Shown here: in pieces, positions 1 through 59,339 of the stretch
How the letters are laid out: every line of letters begins with the position of its first letter
How positions within the stretch are numbered: position 1 is the stretch's first letter
Assembly: GCF_027409185.1 (NCBI RefSeq)
Contig: NC_084462.1
Span: 178,860,071 to 178,924,070, forward strand
Direction of reading: 5' to 3'
From: Cynocephalus volans
Lineage: Eukaryota > Chordata > Mammalia > Dermoptera > Cynocephalidae
DNA length: 64,000 nt
Position numbers and translations under genes: made by a program
The notes under the pieces: model-generated
Told to the model about the DNA's origin: nothing
What the model saw: the letters and a program-made list of their open reading frames with translations, nothing else
Databases searched by the model: none

Positions 1-3000
1 GATACGCTACTTCAGGAAACTGCTACCTCCTCTAGGGCTAGAAGGGCCATAGTTTCTTTTGACTGCTTTTTTCCCTGAGTACGGGCCACTCTTTTTTCTT
101 TGCATTACTGATACTGATTACATTTCTTTGCATTACAAACTGGGCAATTTGGATTATACTGGATTTAAACTGTGGAATATGTCTCTCCAACGGGAGGGTG
201 TGTTTGCTGATGTGTCTGCTGTTTTCCACTCTTATTTTTATGTTTCAGTCTGGCTTCCCAGGTGGCTCCTGCAAAGCTTAGTGGTCAGCAGATGCTGTGC
301 TTGCTAAATGACTTGACCCCTTGGGGCTTCCATCTATCGCCATCTGTGGGTGGGATAAACAGCTCACTCAAAGGCCAGCCTCATGTTGGCCTAAGCTTTT
401 TCTTCCCATCGAGCTCTCTCAGGTCTCCCCAAGGTCTCCCCAGAGAATGAGTGGTTTCCCATCAGCCAGGGCCCTTTCATGATGCTCTAAGTTCCCGGGT
501 GTCAGCATTAAATCTCTGCTAGTCCGCCACTTGCCCTGTCTGGAATCGCAACCTCAGAATAGAAAAGCAGAGTTTTTTCCATTTGTCTCCTTCAAAGTTT
601 GCCACTTTTAATTGACAAAGTCATGGGTTTTTGCACAGCCCTCATCCCCCACCCTTGAGTTCACCCCCTCAGGCAACAAAGCTGCAGGCTTTCGTGATCA
701 GCTCAATGCTAGAAATACCAGGAGGCTGCGAGGGAAGCCCCAGGTTGGAAGGCCACACACTCCAATGGTTCTTACTGAAGCAACAGGAGATTTTCAAAAA
801 TAAAAAATTCTCCATTTCTTGTCTGCCTTTGGTCAATTTCGAGAGCCCCCCAAATGGTTATTTTTGATCATTTTAATTTTATACTTGTTTTTTGCAAGGA
901 GGCTTGGCTGACCTCTTCCCACCACCATAGTCAGATGTCCTTCCTAATATCCAATTATCTCCTCCTTAATGTTTTAAGTATTTGACACACACAAGTACAC
1001 ACACAAATTAAAGGATGACAGCAGGGGTAAAATTACTTTTCAGCAAGTAAAATTGATGTCTGAAGGGGAAAAAAATAGAAATGACTTAGAAAAAGTGAAG
1101 TTTTAATTTTTCAAGTAGCAATTCTATGGGAAGTTTATTTTTACTGTCATTGTATTTTTCAACACAGGAGCTACCAAGTTGCCAAGCACAACCTTAAAGA
1201 GAGCAATATAGGTGGGATGTTTGTATCTAAGACTACCCTAGCAGCAAGTTTCCATGTGGCATGGAAATGCTTTAGGGAGAAGACTTTTAAGTGATTCAAA
1301 AATTTTTCAAAGGCTAAACATTTCATATAAATTTTCAAAAATAAAAAAATTACCTCATTAGTCTACAACTTGTAACTTTCTCACTACCACTCCCTTTTTA
1401 TTCAGAGTTCCTGAATATACCTTTAGAAAAGGGATTTATGTGTTAATGCACAGATGACACCACTGTTCTTTATACATAAATAGAAGGAGCTACAGAGGAA
1501 ACCTGAAGCAAATTTATATTACTTTGTTTCTCTTTAAAAGAAATCATGTCTCCCTTGACTATGGTGGTGAGGGAGTGGGGGTGGACCTTGCCCTTTGGGA
1601 ATGTATGCGGTTCAGAATACAAACCCATTTACACAGCGATCAAGAAGGGCTTGACCCACCGTGACAGGAAAACACACAATATAATATCCTTCAACTTCTA
1701 AATGCCTTATATTTTGCAAAAAGGAATAATGTATGTTACATTTTTAAGAAAACCCAAGGATATGTAGGAAACAACTATACCAAACTCTTACTTACATTAA
1801 GTACACAGTAAAATATTTTCAAGTCATTGAAATTTAATTTCTGAGGGTCAAAAATAGTTCACTAGAGTCAGAGAATGTTAGAGCTGAAAAGATTACTCTT
1901 GCAAAACAGCTGAAAATGGTCACAGTTAAAATATCATTACAGTGCAAATTATTAATTTCTTAACCCCAGAAGGGCTAAAAGATCTATTAGCAAGATTCTA
2001 TTTCTGGAGCTAAGGCAAAAAACTACAAGTTGAAATATTTGCCTTAAGTGATCCATTTACTAACATTTTCGAATGTTTCTTTGTCTCCAAGACAAATATT
2101 GTTGCAATGATAATGGATTATTAATTTACTGGATATACTAAATTATGAAAATAACATGCTATAAAACCCTCAGCTTTATCATTATTCACATAACCTAAGT
2201 GCCAAGGACAGAAAGACAAGGTTCAAGTTAATAACGTTTTATATTCCACTTGAATTGGTTAGGGCAAGAACTTTTTAACTGTTATCTGACATTTAATTTC
2301 CTAGCTTGTGTCCTTCAGAAGTGCCCAAACGTTACTTCCTTCAAGACAGGTTGAACAACCACTGCCCCTCCTCCCATCTGTCCACGAGGTCCAAGTCAGG
2401 GCCACCTAGACTTGGCATGTGCCCCCACGAGCACTTCTTACACTTCAGTAATCTGGACACGTGTCTGTCTCTCTCATTTGACTGTGAATTTCTCAAGCAT
2501 CAGACCCTTTCCCACTCATTTTTAGCATTTAAGTGCCCCTCCAACCTCAGTCAGGAAAATTCCAACTTCCCTCCACCCAAATCCAGCTGCCATCTCCCCC
2601 TCTTCCACAGCTCCTGCCCCAACGAGAGTCCTTTCTATCTAAGGACAATCATTCCACCTGTGCTCTGATCCTATCTGTTCCCCCTTCTCGGTAACTCTTC
2701 TCTCTCTGCTCCCTTCAACCTCTCAACTGTGTCCTTTCCATAAGCAAGCACACATGCTCAAGTCTCTCAGCTTAAAGAAACTCTCCCTCCACCTCCCTTT
2801 CCTCTCCTGTCACGCCCTCCTTCCCCTCTGCACTCTGGTTTCTCAGCAGCATCGCTATGTCCACTTGCCCTCAACAGTATGGCCTTTTGCTCCTACCATG
2901 CCACCAACACTGCTGTAATCCAAGCCAACAACCACCTTCTGGTCCCTCAATCCAAGTCTTCTTAAAACTTATCTCGCCAGCCCTCTCAGCACCAAGCACT

Positions 3001-3100
3001 CCATGCTTTTGACCTCTCCTTATCTTTTGGAAATAACACTTGGCTTCAGTAACATCCCCACCCCTGACAATCTTATCCACTCTTTTGCAGTAATAATCAC
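1..3100. other. Downstream flank, no gene recognised
   Basis: AT-rich sequence with a pyrimidine-rich block at about 2330-2990 that looks like an old diverged interspersed repeat and creates a 120-codon open frame. Positions 1-560 have the base composition of an LTR-like piece but no family could be named. Confidence 0.5.
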
Positions 3101-3104
3101 AATT

Positions 3105-3370
3105 TCTAACATCTGTATAGACCTATGGACTTTAGAAAGCATTTCCACAAGTGGCACATTTATCCATTTAATGTGTATTATGAATCAGTGTATCATTTGA
3201 TCCTTACAATCCTAAGAGGTTTACTAGGTGGGTGTTACCTCATTTCAGACATGAGAAAAATGAGGCCCATAGTCAAAGTAAATTTGTGAAAGTTCACACA
3301 GAAAGGATCAACATCAGTTCTCCAATCCAGTTGTCAACTTTAAAACTCATGTTCTTTACAATACTGCCAT
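3105..3370. mobile_element. MIR-like remnant
   Basis: TCATTTGATCCTTACAATCC then GACATGAGAAAAATGAGGCC, a diverged MIR in the region downstream of TRIP11. Confidence 0.6.
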
Positions 3371-5999
3371 CATATGAATGGTTAAAAATATTTAAGTTCC
3401 ACATCCAAGAAAAAACAGACATACTGATTATCCTGCTGAAAGACCAAGAAGCCAGTGATGCATAATACCACCTCTAATGTAAAAGGAAAAAGGGCCAGCT
3501 AAAACCTCTTAGATCCTCTTTTCATACATAACCTTGATCATCTTTTAAATTGTATATACTTAAAATTTTCAAGGTTCAAATAGTACTCTAACAGCAGATG
3601 TCCAGTGAACACTTAAATACATTAGCTTCAGTAGTTCATCTACTGCTACTATAAACAACATATGTAAGTCATTTCTGCCCCTTCTAAAGAAAAAGTCAGC
3701 AGCTGTTTGCTAGCTAAAATATATATATATATTGTGTATAAAGACATTGCCAACTTACATATATCATTTTTATTTGGAGTTTTTTTTTTTTTTTTTTTTT
3801 TTTTGCTTTGCAGTGCTCCTGAGAAATTCAAAAATGCAATGACTTTAGCACTCTAAAATGCAACCTAATATTAAGGTTGGGTTGGACATTTCTAACATCT
3901 AGATATTTCCCTAAAAATCAAAAGACAATTTTTCAATTTTAAATAGAGAAACCTTAATAAGTTAAAAAGTAAAGACTGGCAAATAATCACAAATGTCAGA
4001 ACATTAAATGCATCATTTTTTTCCACCTACACTTGATATTTACAAAATTAAAGACATATTTTTGTTGAGGGAAGACATTTTAAATACTTTAATACATTAA
4101 ACACTTCATTAGCTTTAAGAATCAAATTCAAATGCTTTAAAGTTTGATGCATAATAGCACTAAGTCTTATGCTCCCCTGTCCCTGAAGACATAGCTTATT
4201 TTCTCCCCACCCAGCAGTTAAATAAGCATTTTTATAAGTCTTTTGTCCCTTTCAATTAAAAAGGTAAAAGAAACTGAAGGCTTTATTTGGAGGGATAGTT
4301 AATGTTTTAATTGGCCAGTTGCAAGAAAGCCAATCCTTCTTTTCAATGGTTTTGTCAACTAGTTTTGTTTTCTTTCCTTTCTTTTTTTCTAAATCAAGAA
4401 TGGCAGGAACTAAAACTCAAACAACCATATGATACAGTATTATACTAAATTCAAATTCAATAGCTGAATGAATTTTCTACTATAGTACAGAAGTTGAAAA
4501 CCATTAGGAATGTTGTGAAAAACTGTGGCAGCTAAGACGGAATTCAACTACAAGTTCTACTAAGTTTATAGAGAAATAAACAGCAAAATTAGTGTAGTTA
4601 AAATATTACAGTAAACATACTGTTAGCAATGTATTATTGCTAACATTAGAATTATATACTTCATCATTGGTTACTAAGACGATTCCTTGAGCAGAAGGTT
4701 CATCTCTGACACAACTTAGTTTCAGAAAAGTTGATGAGTTATGTCTGGTTTAGATCAAGGAACACTTAGTATACATACCAGTCAGCTACAGTTTCAATGG
4801 TACAATGAAAACATTAGGTACTCCAGCTTTAGGAAAAGGTCACGTACTCATTTAAATAGCAGCCATGTAATATCACACTCTGATATTAGATATGCAATCC
4901 ACCCACAACAGCCTTCAAACTTATGTTAAACTACAGGTGAGGGAGGACAGGCTGTTGTGGTAGGGAAGAAAATCAACAAAATAGCACAAAAAGGATTTCA
5001 AATATGATGATGTACTACTTAAATATCCACCATGCAGCTTTTCAAAGTGAAAAAGAAAACTTTTTGCATGTTCTATTTCTTCAAATGAAAAACCACGTTT
5101 TTGTTTTTTGTTTTTTTAACTTAAAAACTAGTATCTCGGTTGCTCCACACTAAAATGAAACTTCAATGGCAAGTAGGAAACAATTTAGGAGAGACAGTGA
5201 AAGTATCTTTGTAAGGAGCTTATAAAAACCTAATAGTAATGTCATAGAGAGATAATTATGGCTAAAACTGACAGGAGGCAGTTTGACAGTTCTAATATAG
5301 AACTCCTATGACAACTTCCTTTAAAGTGCACTAAATAATGGCAATAGAAAAAAATTAGCTAAGGAGACAGGTGACATTCTGAAGCAGCATTATCTCACTT
5401 AATTTTTCAGAAAAACAAGTTTTATCCATCAATACATAAATAAGACTTCCAGTCTTCCAAGTACATTAGAAAGTATACAGTTAATCACAGCAAAATTTCC
5501 AAACAACCAAATTTAGCTCTGGCCAGAGCCAGGCCTATTTACATATTTGGATTGGTCTCATTTTCACCTTTCCTTGCTCTACAAATGTTTATATTTTAAA
5601 GGCATATCAAAATTTACAAAATTTGCAAGAAATGTCTTTGTAAATGTACAGCGTCAATAACTAAAACAAATATGAACATCCTGATACAAGTTAGTTTCAA
5701 GTCAGGATTTTTTATGATGGGTTTATAAAAATTAAAGAAATACTCTCTGATTCTTAAGTTCCAGACACTGGGTGCTGGTGCTGTCGAGGTGATTGCACTG
5801 CCCTCAGTGACCACCGGGATTGGAACAGAAGACTCCTGGCCTACTGTACCAACACCTCAGACAGAGGCAGGAGGTGGCATGTTTAGCGATATTGCTAATT
5901 AAAGTTATGTAGATGCAACTGTCCAATTGAACACTTACATGAAAGTCGTGCTTGTGTGAGGAAACATTTAGTTTTAAGATACTTTTAAATAGATTACTT
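3371..5999. other. AT-rich region downstream of TRIP11, possibly distal 3' UTR
   Basis: No repeat family or exon recognised apart from T24 at 3781-3804. 5690-5880 on the minus strand has a short, more GC-rich, coding-like patch (VVTEGSAITSTAPAPSVWN) of unknown meaning. Confidence 0.4.
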
Positions 6000-6400
6000 A
6001 GCTCTTAAGATGAAATGACATATCCACATATTATGTACTCAGCTCTAAAAAGGAACAAAGTACTGATACATGCAACAATTCAAGGGATCCGGGACGGATC
6101 TCAAGGGAATTATGCTGAGTGAAAAAAGGCTGATCTCAAGAGGTTACATACTGTATGATTCCATTCATACAACATTCTTGAAATACAAAATGATAGAGAT
6201 GGAGAAAGTTAGTGGTTGTCAGGGATTAAGGCAGGCGGTAGGGAGAAAGGTGGTTACGATTATAAAAGGGCCGCACTAGGGGTCCTTATGCTGGAAGTAT
6301 TCTGTATCCTGACTGTGGTGGTGGTAAATGAATCTACATACATGATAAAATTGCATAGAACCAAATACACATTCCATCTCAGGGCACCTATGACCTCCCA
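6000..6400 (+). mobile_element. L1 3'-end fragment
   Basis: GGAATTATGCTGAGTGAAAA, TACATACTGTATGATTCCAT and GGTGGTGGTAAATGAATCTA are the usual end of L1 ORF2 and 3' UTR of older L1M families. Confidence 0.85.
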
Positions 6401-6766
6401 GGGACAACCTTGTCCTTGACCTGTCTGCACAAAGTCCTCTAAAAATGATTAATACATAACTCAGATCAATTTTCTGCACTATGCAGAGAAGCCACTATTA
6501 GTATATTTTTCTCCTTTTTTGGAGTACATTTCTTGATTATTTATAAGATAAACCACGTGTCTCTAGCTTAAATGAACTTGAAAATCAAAAAAGGAAATAA
6601 AAAGCTGATATACAGCTTCTAGTATTTTTGTCTTTTTATTTTTGTAAATTGAGATAAAAGATAAATCAAATGTTTCCAGGTTAAATTAGGTCAAATCAGA
6701 GAAAGAAGAAAGCAAATTATATAGCAAACACTTGCTCCTCTGACACCTGTAATTTCTAAAAGCATT

Positions 6767-6772
6767 TTTATT
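6767..6772 (-). promoter_or_regulatory. Candidate polyadenylation hexamer for TRIP11
   Basis: AATAAA on the minus strand about 135 nt past the stop codon; a second one lies at 6635-6640. The human transcript has a longer 3' UTR, so the main site could be further down. No 3' end can be fixed from sequence alone. Confidence 0.3.
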
Positions 6773-6906
6773 AAATTTAGAGAAAACACAACTATAAACA
6801 AATACATGACTTTTTCCAAAAGGCCACTTTGTGATAAAGTATATACACATAGTGTTCATGGGTTTTTTTTAAAGTGCTATATCATCTCTGGTTTGAGAAC
6901 CATCTA

Positions 6907-53759
<46,853 letters not shown>

Positions 53760-54829
53760 CGCTGCGGGTTTAGAGAACGACGCCGTCAGCTCCGAGAAAA
53801 GCGTCCAGCGCCGTCGGACAACCCCGCCAAATGTCCTCGAACGTCGGCCTTCACGGGACTAGCCCACATCCAAACAGTCGGAATTCCACGGCACAAGGCG
53901 GGGTTCCCTGGCAACGCCGGCTTCGCGCGGGGGGGGGGGGGGGGCGGCTCCCACCAAGGGCCGGGTTCTGCCTGGAAACGCAGAGGCCTGGCCTGGAACT
54001 TTACCAGGAGCCCGCCTCTAGTGACACCGTCACCCACGCGGGGCCTCGACTCATTCCCACGACTTCCCACCGTCCGGACTGGGTCACTGCTTCCTCCGCT
54101 TTGGTGAGTTTCCCCAGTTCCGTGGGCAATTCCTGCCAAGTCGACGCCGGCCGCCATGACACTCGCTCTGAAAGCGGCTGTGGAGCAGAGAGAGGCTCCC
54201 GCGGTGGGGTAGAAGGGTCCTGCGCAGCCGCCAGACGTGTCCTTGGCGCAGGGGAGGCTGGGATCGCGGAGGACCTCGCGTGAGCTGGCGGGCCGGCAGC
54301 CTGCAGCCCAGGGCCAGGTCAACCTCCACGGAGCCGGCTGGCTTTGGCCGCGGGAGGAACAGTCCGAAGGACCCGTGGCAGCGCGGCGCTCTCGGCCTGC
54401 TGCAGCTGCGTTTCGAGGCGGAGCCCGCCCTTGGTGGGGTCCCCCCAAGCCGGCCTGCCCGGGGGCTCTGAGGACCTGGACCGTGTTGTAGAAAACTGTT
54501 ATAATTCGGACTACACCGCGAAGGCGCGGTGCAGGAGACCTGGCCGAGGACGTTGTGCTGCGCTGGAAACGGCTTCGGAGAACTCATCGCAAATTACTGT
54601 GTCGATCATCCAACCTCTGAAGGGCTGCTCTGTGCCGGGCACTAAGGTAGGAGCTGAGAATACAAAGCTATAAAAGTGTCAAGGCAGGAAACAACACTTT
54701 CTACTAATTACCCAAGATAGCAGAAATTCCTCTGCTATATTCCTCTGTAACATTTGATGTTATTAGGACAGATCTGCGCCTCCCTGGTCATCCCTGTCTA
54801 GTGAACTGTTTCACCATTCACCGTCCCCC

Positions 54830-55665
54830 ATCCCCCATCCAGCTGCTCAAGCCAAAATCCTAGGAGCCATCTTTGAATCCTCTGTTTTCCTTCTGCTTCC
54901 CCTAACACCCCCCCCCCCCCCCCATCATATGCAGCAAGCCCTGTCAGTCCTACCTCAAAGTCACATCCCGAGCCTGGCCACTTATCTCCTCTCCCACCAC
55001 CTTCTCAGCTCTTGTCTGAACTACTACAAGAGCCTCCTAGCTGGTCTTTTTGTTTCCATGTACATCAGCAAGTAAGTGCTCCCTATAATATGTCCTCAGA
55101 ACAGCCCAAGGGATTTTTTTTTTAAAACCTGATTATTTTATTACTGCTTTGCTTAAAGTCCTCTGGTACCTTCTCTTTGCACATGGAATAAGATCAGAAC
55201 TTCAAATGTATAAGGCTCCCAGATAATTTGGCGTCTGTCTCATTCTCAGACTATGTCTTTTCTGCTTCTTCTGTCCCTCGGACTTGCGGACACATCAGCT
55301 GCTGTGCTGCAGGGCAGACACACGGTGCTCAGTCTTCGTTTAGGGCCTTTGGAATGATCTTTCTTCAGATGTTGCAACGACAACTTTCTTTTTGTCATTC
55401 AGGTCATAACTTAAATGCCACTTCCTTAGAAATGCCATCCAAACATCAGTCTAAAGGTGCCCTTGGGTACTCTCAAATCTCCTACTTTTCTTTAAAGTGA
55501 TAGTACTTATCACTTTATCAGATATTTTCATATTTATGTATAGAATGTAAAATGTTATCTGCATGAAAGGAGGCACCCTATCTGTCATGTAACTGCTTTA
55601 TTCTCAGCATCAACAATAGTGCCTGGCACATGGTAGGTGCTTAGTCAGTATTTGTGGAATGAATG
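54830..55665 (+). mobile_element. L2 LINE 3' fragment
   Basis: AAATCCTAGGAGCCATCTTT, ACTACTACAAGAGCCTCCTA and the ending AGTGCCTGGCACATGGTAGG with GTGGAATGAATGG follow the L2 3' consensus. C-run at 54908-54924. Confidence 0.85.
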
Positions 55666-55689
55666 GATGGTACCTAAAATACAGTAATA

Positions 55690-55985
55690 ATATTACTGAC
55701 CTCAAGGTATTTTTGTGAGGATTGGATCATGCATGTAAGGGACTTGGTATAGTAGAAGCATAGTATTAAGCACATGGTAGATGCTTAATAAGTTGTATTA
55801 TTATTATATACATAACAAAAAGTTTAAAATGCTAAATACATTTATACAATATTAATGGCAACCAAGGGTGAATCATTATTACATCCCCACTTCAGAGATG
55901 AAGAAATGAGACTTGGGGAGGTTAAGTAACTTTACCATGGCATGGTGAGCAGCATGACGGGACATTCACCTGCAACCTGGACTCC
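55690..55985. mobile_element. MIR-like remnants
   Basis: GTGAGGATTGGATCATGCAT with AGCACATGGTAGATGCTTAA reads as a forward MIR 3' part. CACTTCAGAGATGAAGAAAT with GGAGGTTAAGTAACTTTACC reads as reverse MIR. Confidence 0.6.
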
Positions 55986-57113
55986 TAAATACAATGATAA
56001 ACTTTTAACAAAGACAAGAAAAGAAACATCATTGGATATTGCCTTCATTTCATAAATTCTCCAAAAGTAAATAAGAATAAGATGGATTAGTAATTTATAA
56101 ACAGAAACTTAACTATTCTCAAATGGACACTTGTTCTGTCATGGACTTTGCCTGTATTCATATGAAGCAAGTGCTTTTTGTGATTTTTTCTGTTCCCATA
56201 TTGGTGATTTTCCTTCCCTCATACTTATTGTAGATTCTCTAGTATACAATTGATTTGAAATGGGTTAGTATCATAAAAGGTTTTATGATACTAACCCAAT
56301 TTTATTATTAGAAATTAATATCTGATCTGTCATCCTATATGAATTATCATTTTATTTTCCATTTAAAAAAACTTATACTCATTTGTCCTTAGTGTCATGG
56401 ATAGAGGTTTTGAATTCAGCTACAAATTGAAGGGTTGTTCAGCAGCTTGTAATGCTGAGTTTGTGTTTTTAACGATGCGTGTATGAACAGCTCATGCCAC
56501 TCAGTGGTCTCTGCAATGGGTGATCTTTTGAGCCTATAGGGGACAAAAAATAATGTGAATTTTGTGTTTTGAGTACTTTAGAGAACAGAAAGCTTATAAG
56601 TATAATAAACACTTGCTCACTGTCATCCAGCACAGAGCTTTGGACTTTGAAATTTATTAGGGTTTTTTGGTTGTTTTTTGTTGTTATCATATTAGAGAAC
56701 AGGTCATTAGAGCCTGCTAAATCAATCAATAGCAACCAAAACAAGATTAAGAAGACTTTTCTTTAGCATTGAGAAGATGATAAATTGTATGTGGTATTGA
56801 AATATGAACTTTATGAGAACAGTGTTTCTCAAATAACTTTAAGCCTACTCTGAATTTTTAATTGTCTGTCTTTTGAAGCATTTATTATTAACATAATTTT
56901 GGCAAGATATCAATAGTTAATTGTATTTCAGTTCGTCATTGTACAAGTGTTTCATGAGGAATGTCATCTATATTTAACACAGGGTCATGTTTATTAAGAT
57001 CCTTCCTAGGTAAGGAATTCTTTTAACAACAACAACAAAAAAAATCACAAATTATAGTGCTGATATATACTCATATGCCACTGGTTTTTCTTTTCCTTTC
57101 TTTTTTTATACAG
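55986..57113. other. Interval between TRIP11 promoter side and TTC8 fragment
   Basis: AT-rich, with the 18-bp palindrome at 56261. It should contain the junction where TTC8 intron sequence begins. No TTC8 exon upstream of 57114 and no ATXN3 3' exon (the neighbour in human) was found. Confidence 0.5.
56261..56298. repeat. Perfect 18-bp inverted repeat with 2-nt loop
   Basis: Left arm TGGGTTAGTATCATAAAA (56261-56278), loop GG, right arm TTTTATGATACTAACCCA (56281-56298). No mismatch. It lies between the TRIP11 CpG island and the TTC8 fragment. Confidence 0.95.
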
Positions 57114-58552
57114 GCAAGGGCACTGTTACAAACTGCATCGTCATTAGCACCCCATATGTATGAACCACATTTTAATTTTGCAACAGTCTCTGATAAGGTA
57201 TTATCTTCTTTTATGAATTTATCACCTGATATGTTTCTTCTTCTTTCTTGGTTTTTAAAAAAAGAAAAGTGCAGATAAGTAAGGAGATTCAAACCTTACC
57301 TTTCTGAAAGAAATGATTTTTTTAAACTCTTAATTATTATATACACAAATATCTTCACTTCAAGGGAAAGTTTAATAAAATTTAATTTATCACTGAATAT
57401 TGACTAAACTGAACACCATTATAGATTGCAGAAGAATTATTTTATGTTTTAAAATATAATATTTTGGTCATTGAAGAAATGCTTATTAAGTGATTACTGG
57501 CTTGGGAGGGATGTAGTACTAATTGGCTTTTTCAGCAAGGAAATCCTGTATATTATTTGTAAAATCATATTGCCACTAAGTCTCTGGCACGATTGCTGTA
57601 AAATTAGGGTTATTTAGCTAAAGCTATTTTGGCTATGAACAGTATGGGAGAAATGGAACTGTTAATACTTTGTTGCAAGTCAGTTAATATCCAAAAGGTA
57701 AAAGAAGTCATGTGCCATTTTTAATAAGAAGAAAACAAACAAACAAAAGGCATCTAATAACTAACTTTTATTTGGAAACCTTTCTTTGACATGGAAGGTA
57801 AGTCTTTCTTGAGGATAAGCAGATGGCTAAAAATGTTTGTGATGTAAGTAAGAGTCTTTATAGACTGAAGACATAAAAATATATTATTTTTCATAGCATG
57901 ATATGAAGCCATCCGAACTCTCATATCTGTTTTGAAAATAAAATAAGCTGTCACTTATAATTTGTAATTTTTGAGTGCTTGAGTCCGAGCTAATGTTCTA
58001 GATGCTTTACACACTTCTCTTGTAATTCTCCCAACAACCCTGTAATGTAGGTGTCCCTTACTTTGCTTACTCATTTTTTCATACAACTGATGTTTTGTTT
58101 ATTGAACCTCTGCTATATACCAGGTGCTGTTGTCAGCACAGAGGATGTAGCAATGAATAAAGCAGGCAAAAACCTCTAGCTCATGCAGCTTACATCCGAG
58201 TGGAATGGGAGGCTCACAGAGGTTAAAAGACTTCCCTAGAGTCAGTGGCGGTGGCAGGGTCCAAATTCACACTCAGCTCCTAGCGATACCCACATGTTCT
58301 TCATTGCATTGTGTATAATCAAGCAATTTGCCTTTAAGAACCTGTTTAGTTTCTACAGCATGCAGATAGTAGGTCGTTTTTTCACTTCCTTATGCATTTT
58401 TTCTGGTCTCACTCTGTGGTCTTGTATTTCTTACAGATTGGAGATCTACGGAGAAGTTACGTTGCTGCATAGAAGTGGAAGCAGCATTTCCAGATCATGT
58501 GGATACACAACATTTAATGAAGCAATTAAAGCAGCATTTTACTATGCTTTGA
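57114..58552 (+). pseudogene. TTC8: TTC8 (BBS8) 3'-end fragment, last two exons
   Basis: TTC8 is a TPR subunit of the BBSome, which traffics ciliary membrane proteins. Exon 57114-57197 (acceptor tttatacag, donor gtattatc) encodes ARALLQTASSLAPHMYEPHF then NFATVSDK, matching the last TPR of TTC8. The last exon starts at 58437 (acceptor ttcttacag) with IGDLRRSYVAA. A TAG then replaces the expected Gln codon (58470-58472). Just after it the sequence is one nt shorter than expected, and the family stop TGA is recognisable at 58550-58552. The intron between them is kept and holds L2/MIR, so this is not a processed copy. No upstream TTC8 exon is present; the gap to TRIP11 exon 1 is 3.4 kb. Likely a truncated duplicate or rearranged 3' end; a C-terminally shortened functional gene split by rearrangement is less likely. 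Confidence 0.8.
58080..58290 (-). mobile_element. L2/MIR remnants in the TTC8 intron
   Basis: TTTATTGAACCTCTGCTATA with CCAGGTGCTGTTGTCAGCAC is L2 antisense; AGAGGTTAAAAGACTTCCC with GGTGGCAGGGTCCAAATTC is MIR antisense. Retained intronic repeats show that the TTC8 piece is a genomic, not processed, copy. Confidence 0.65.
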
Positions 58553-58667
58553 TCGTTCCTTAGACCAAATATTTCCAGTGAATTTTATATTTACCTAAAA
58601 CATTTATTTTTAGTAAGAATATTTCAATAGGAGAAGAAACCAATGTACCAGGAACTTACAGAAAACA

Positions 58668-58762
58668 TAAAGGAAGAAATAAAGGGGAAAAAAAAGAAAG
58701 AATGAAGGAAGAAAGGAAAGAATGAGGGGAAAAAAGGAAGAAGAAAGGAGGAAAGAAAGAAC
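58668..58762 (+). repeat. Polypurine GGAA/GAAA tract
   Basis: About 95 nt almost without pyrimidines just downstream of the TTC8 fragment. Confidence 0.85.
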
Positions 58763-59339
58763 TCACTTGAGTATCTCTCATAAAGATAATGTTGTACTCC
58801 TTTGAGAAATGCTACAGGTATGTTTGGCCTTGGTGCTAACAAAATTCTCTCCAAAGAATTAATTTAGGTAACATAAGTAAGAGGAACAGACAATATCATT
58901 CACGCAGTTCCTAGGACTGGCTGAGTCTCTCTTAGTCCAACCCATCTACAACTTTTATGCTGTTTATGACTATATTGGTCTTTTGCTACTTTTCTGCAGA
59001 CATTTCACAGTTCTTGAGATAAGACCACCTTTTGCCCTGTGAACTGACCTGTCCACCAGTTCCAATGTGAATCTGAGCTCTACCTGTGGCTGATGTCCTG
59101 CTCCTGAGCTCACAACTACTGGGACAACTGGCTCTGTCCTTGTCACCAGCCAACAGATGTCTACTGTACTTATTTCCTGCCAGGCCATCAGTGCCAGCAA
59201 CCCTTAATGTCCCCAACCTGCATCAACTACACCTGCCCATCATTTGAGCATTGAGGCCATTTTGTATTAAATTCCTCAACCCACGCCCCAATTGCACCTA
59301 CTTGCTGTGATTATGCCATCATCTATCCTTCTGTACTTT

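Noticed and set aside
2306-2668. 120-codon plus-strand frame
   Set aside because: Pyrimidine-rich, repeat-like sequence; no domain, splice context or recognisable homologue.
53786-54587. Open frames of 150-220 codons on both strands across the CpG island
   Set aside because: GC-rich sequence lacks stop codons by chance; no family resemblance, low-complexity Arg/Pro/Gly composition, and they overlap the TRIP11 promoter and 5' UTR.
57071-57292. 73-codon minus-strand frame over the TTC8 exon
   Set aside because: Antisense shadow of the TTC8 exon at 57114-57197.
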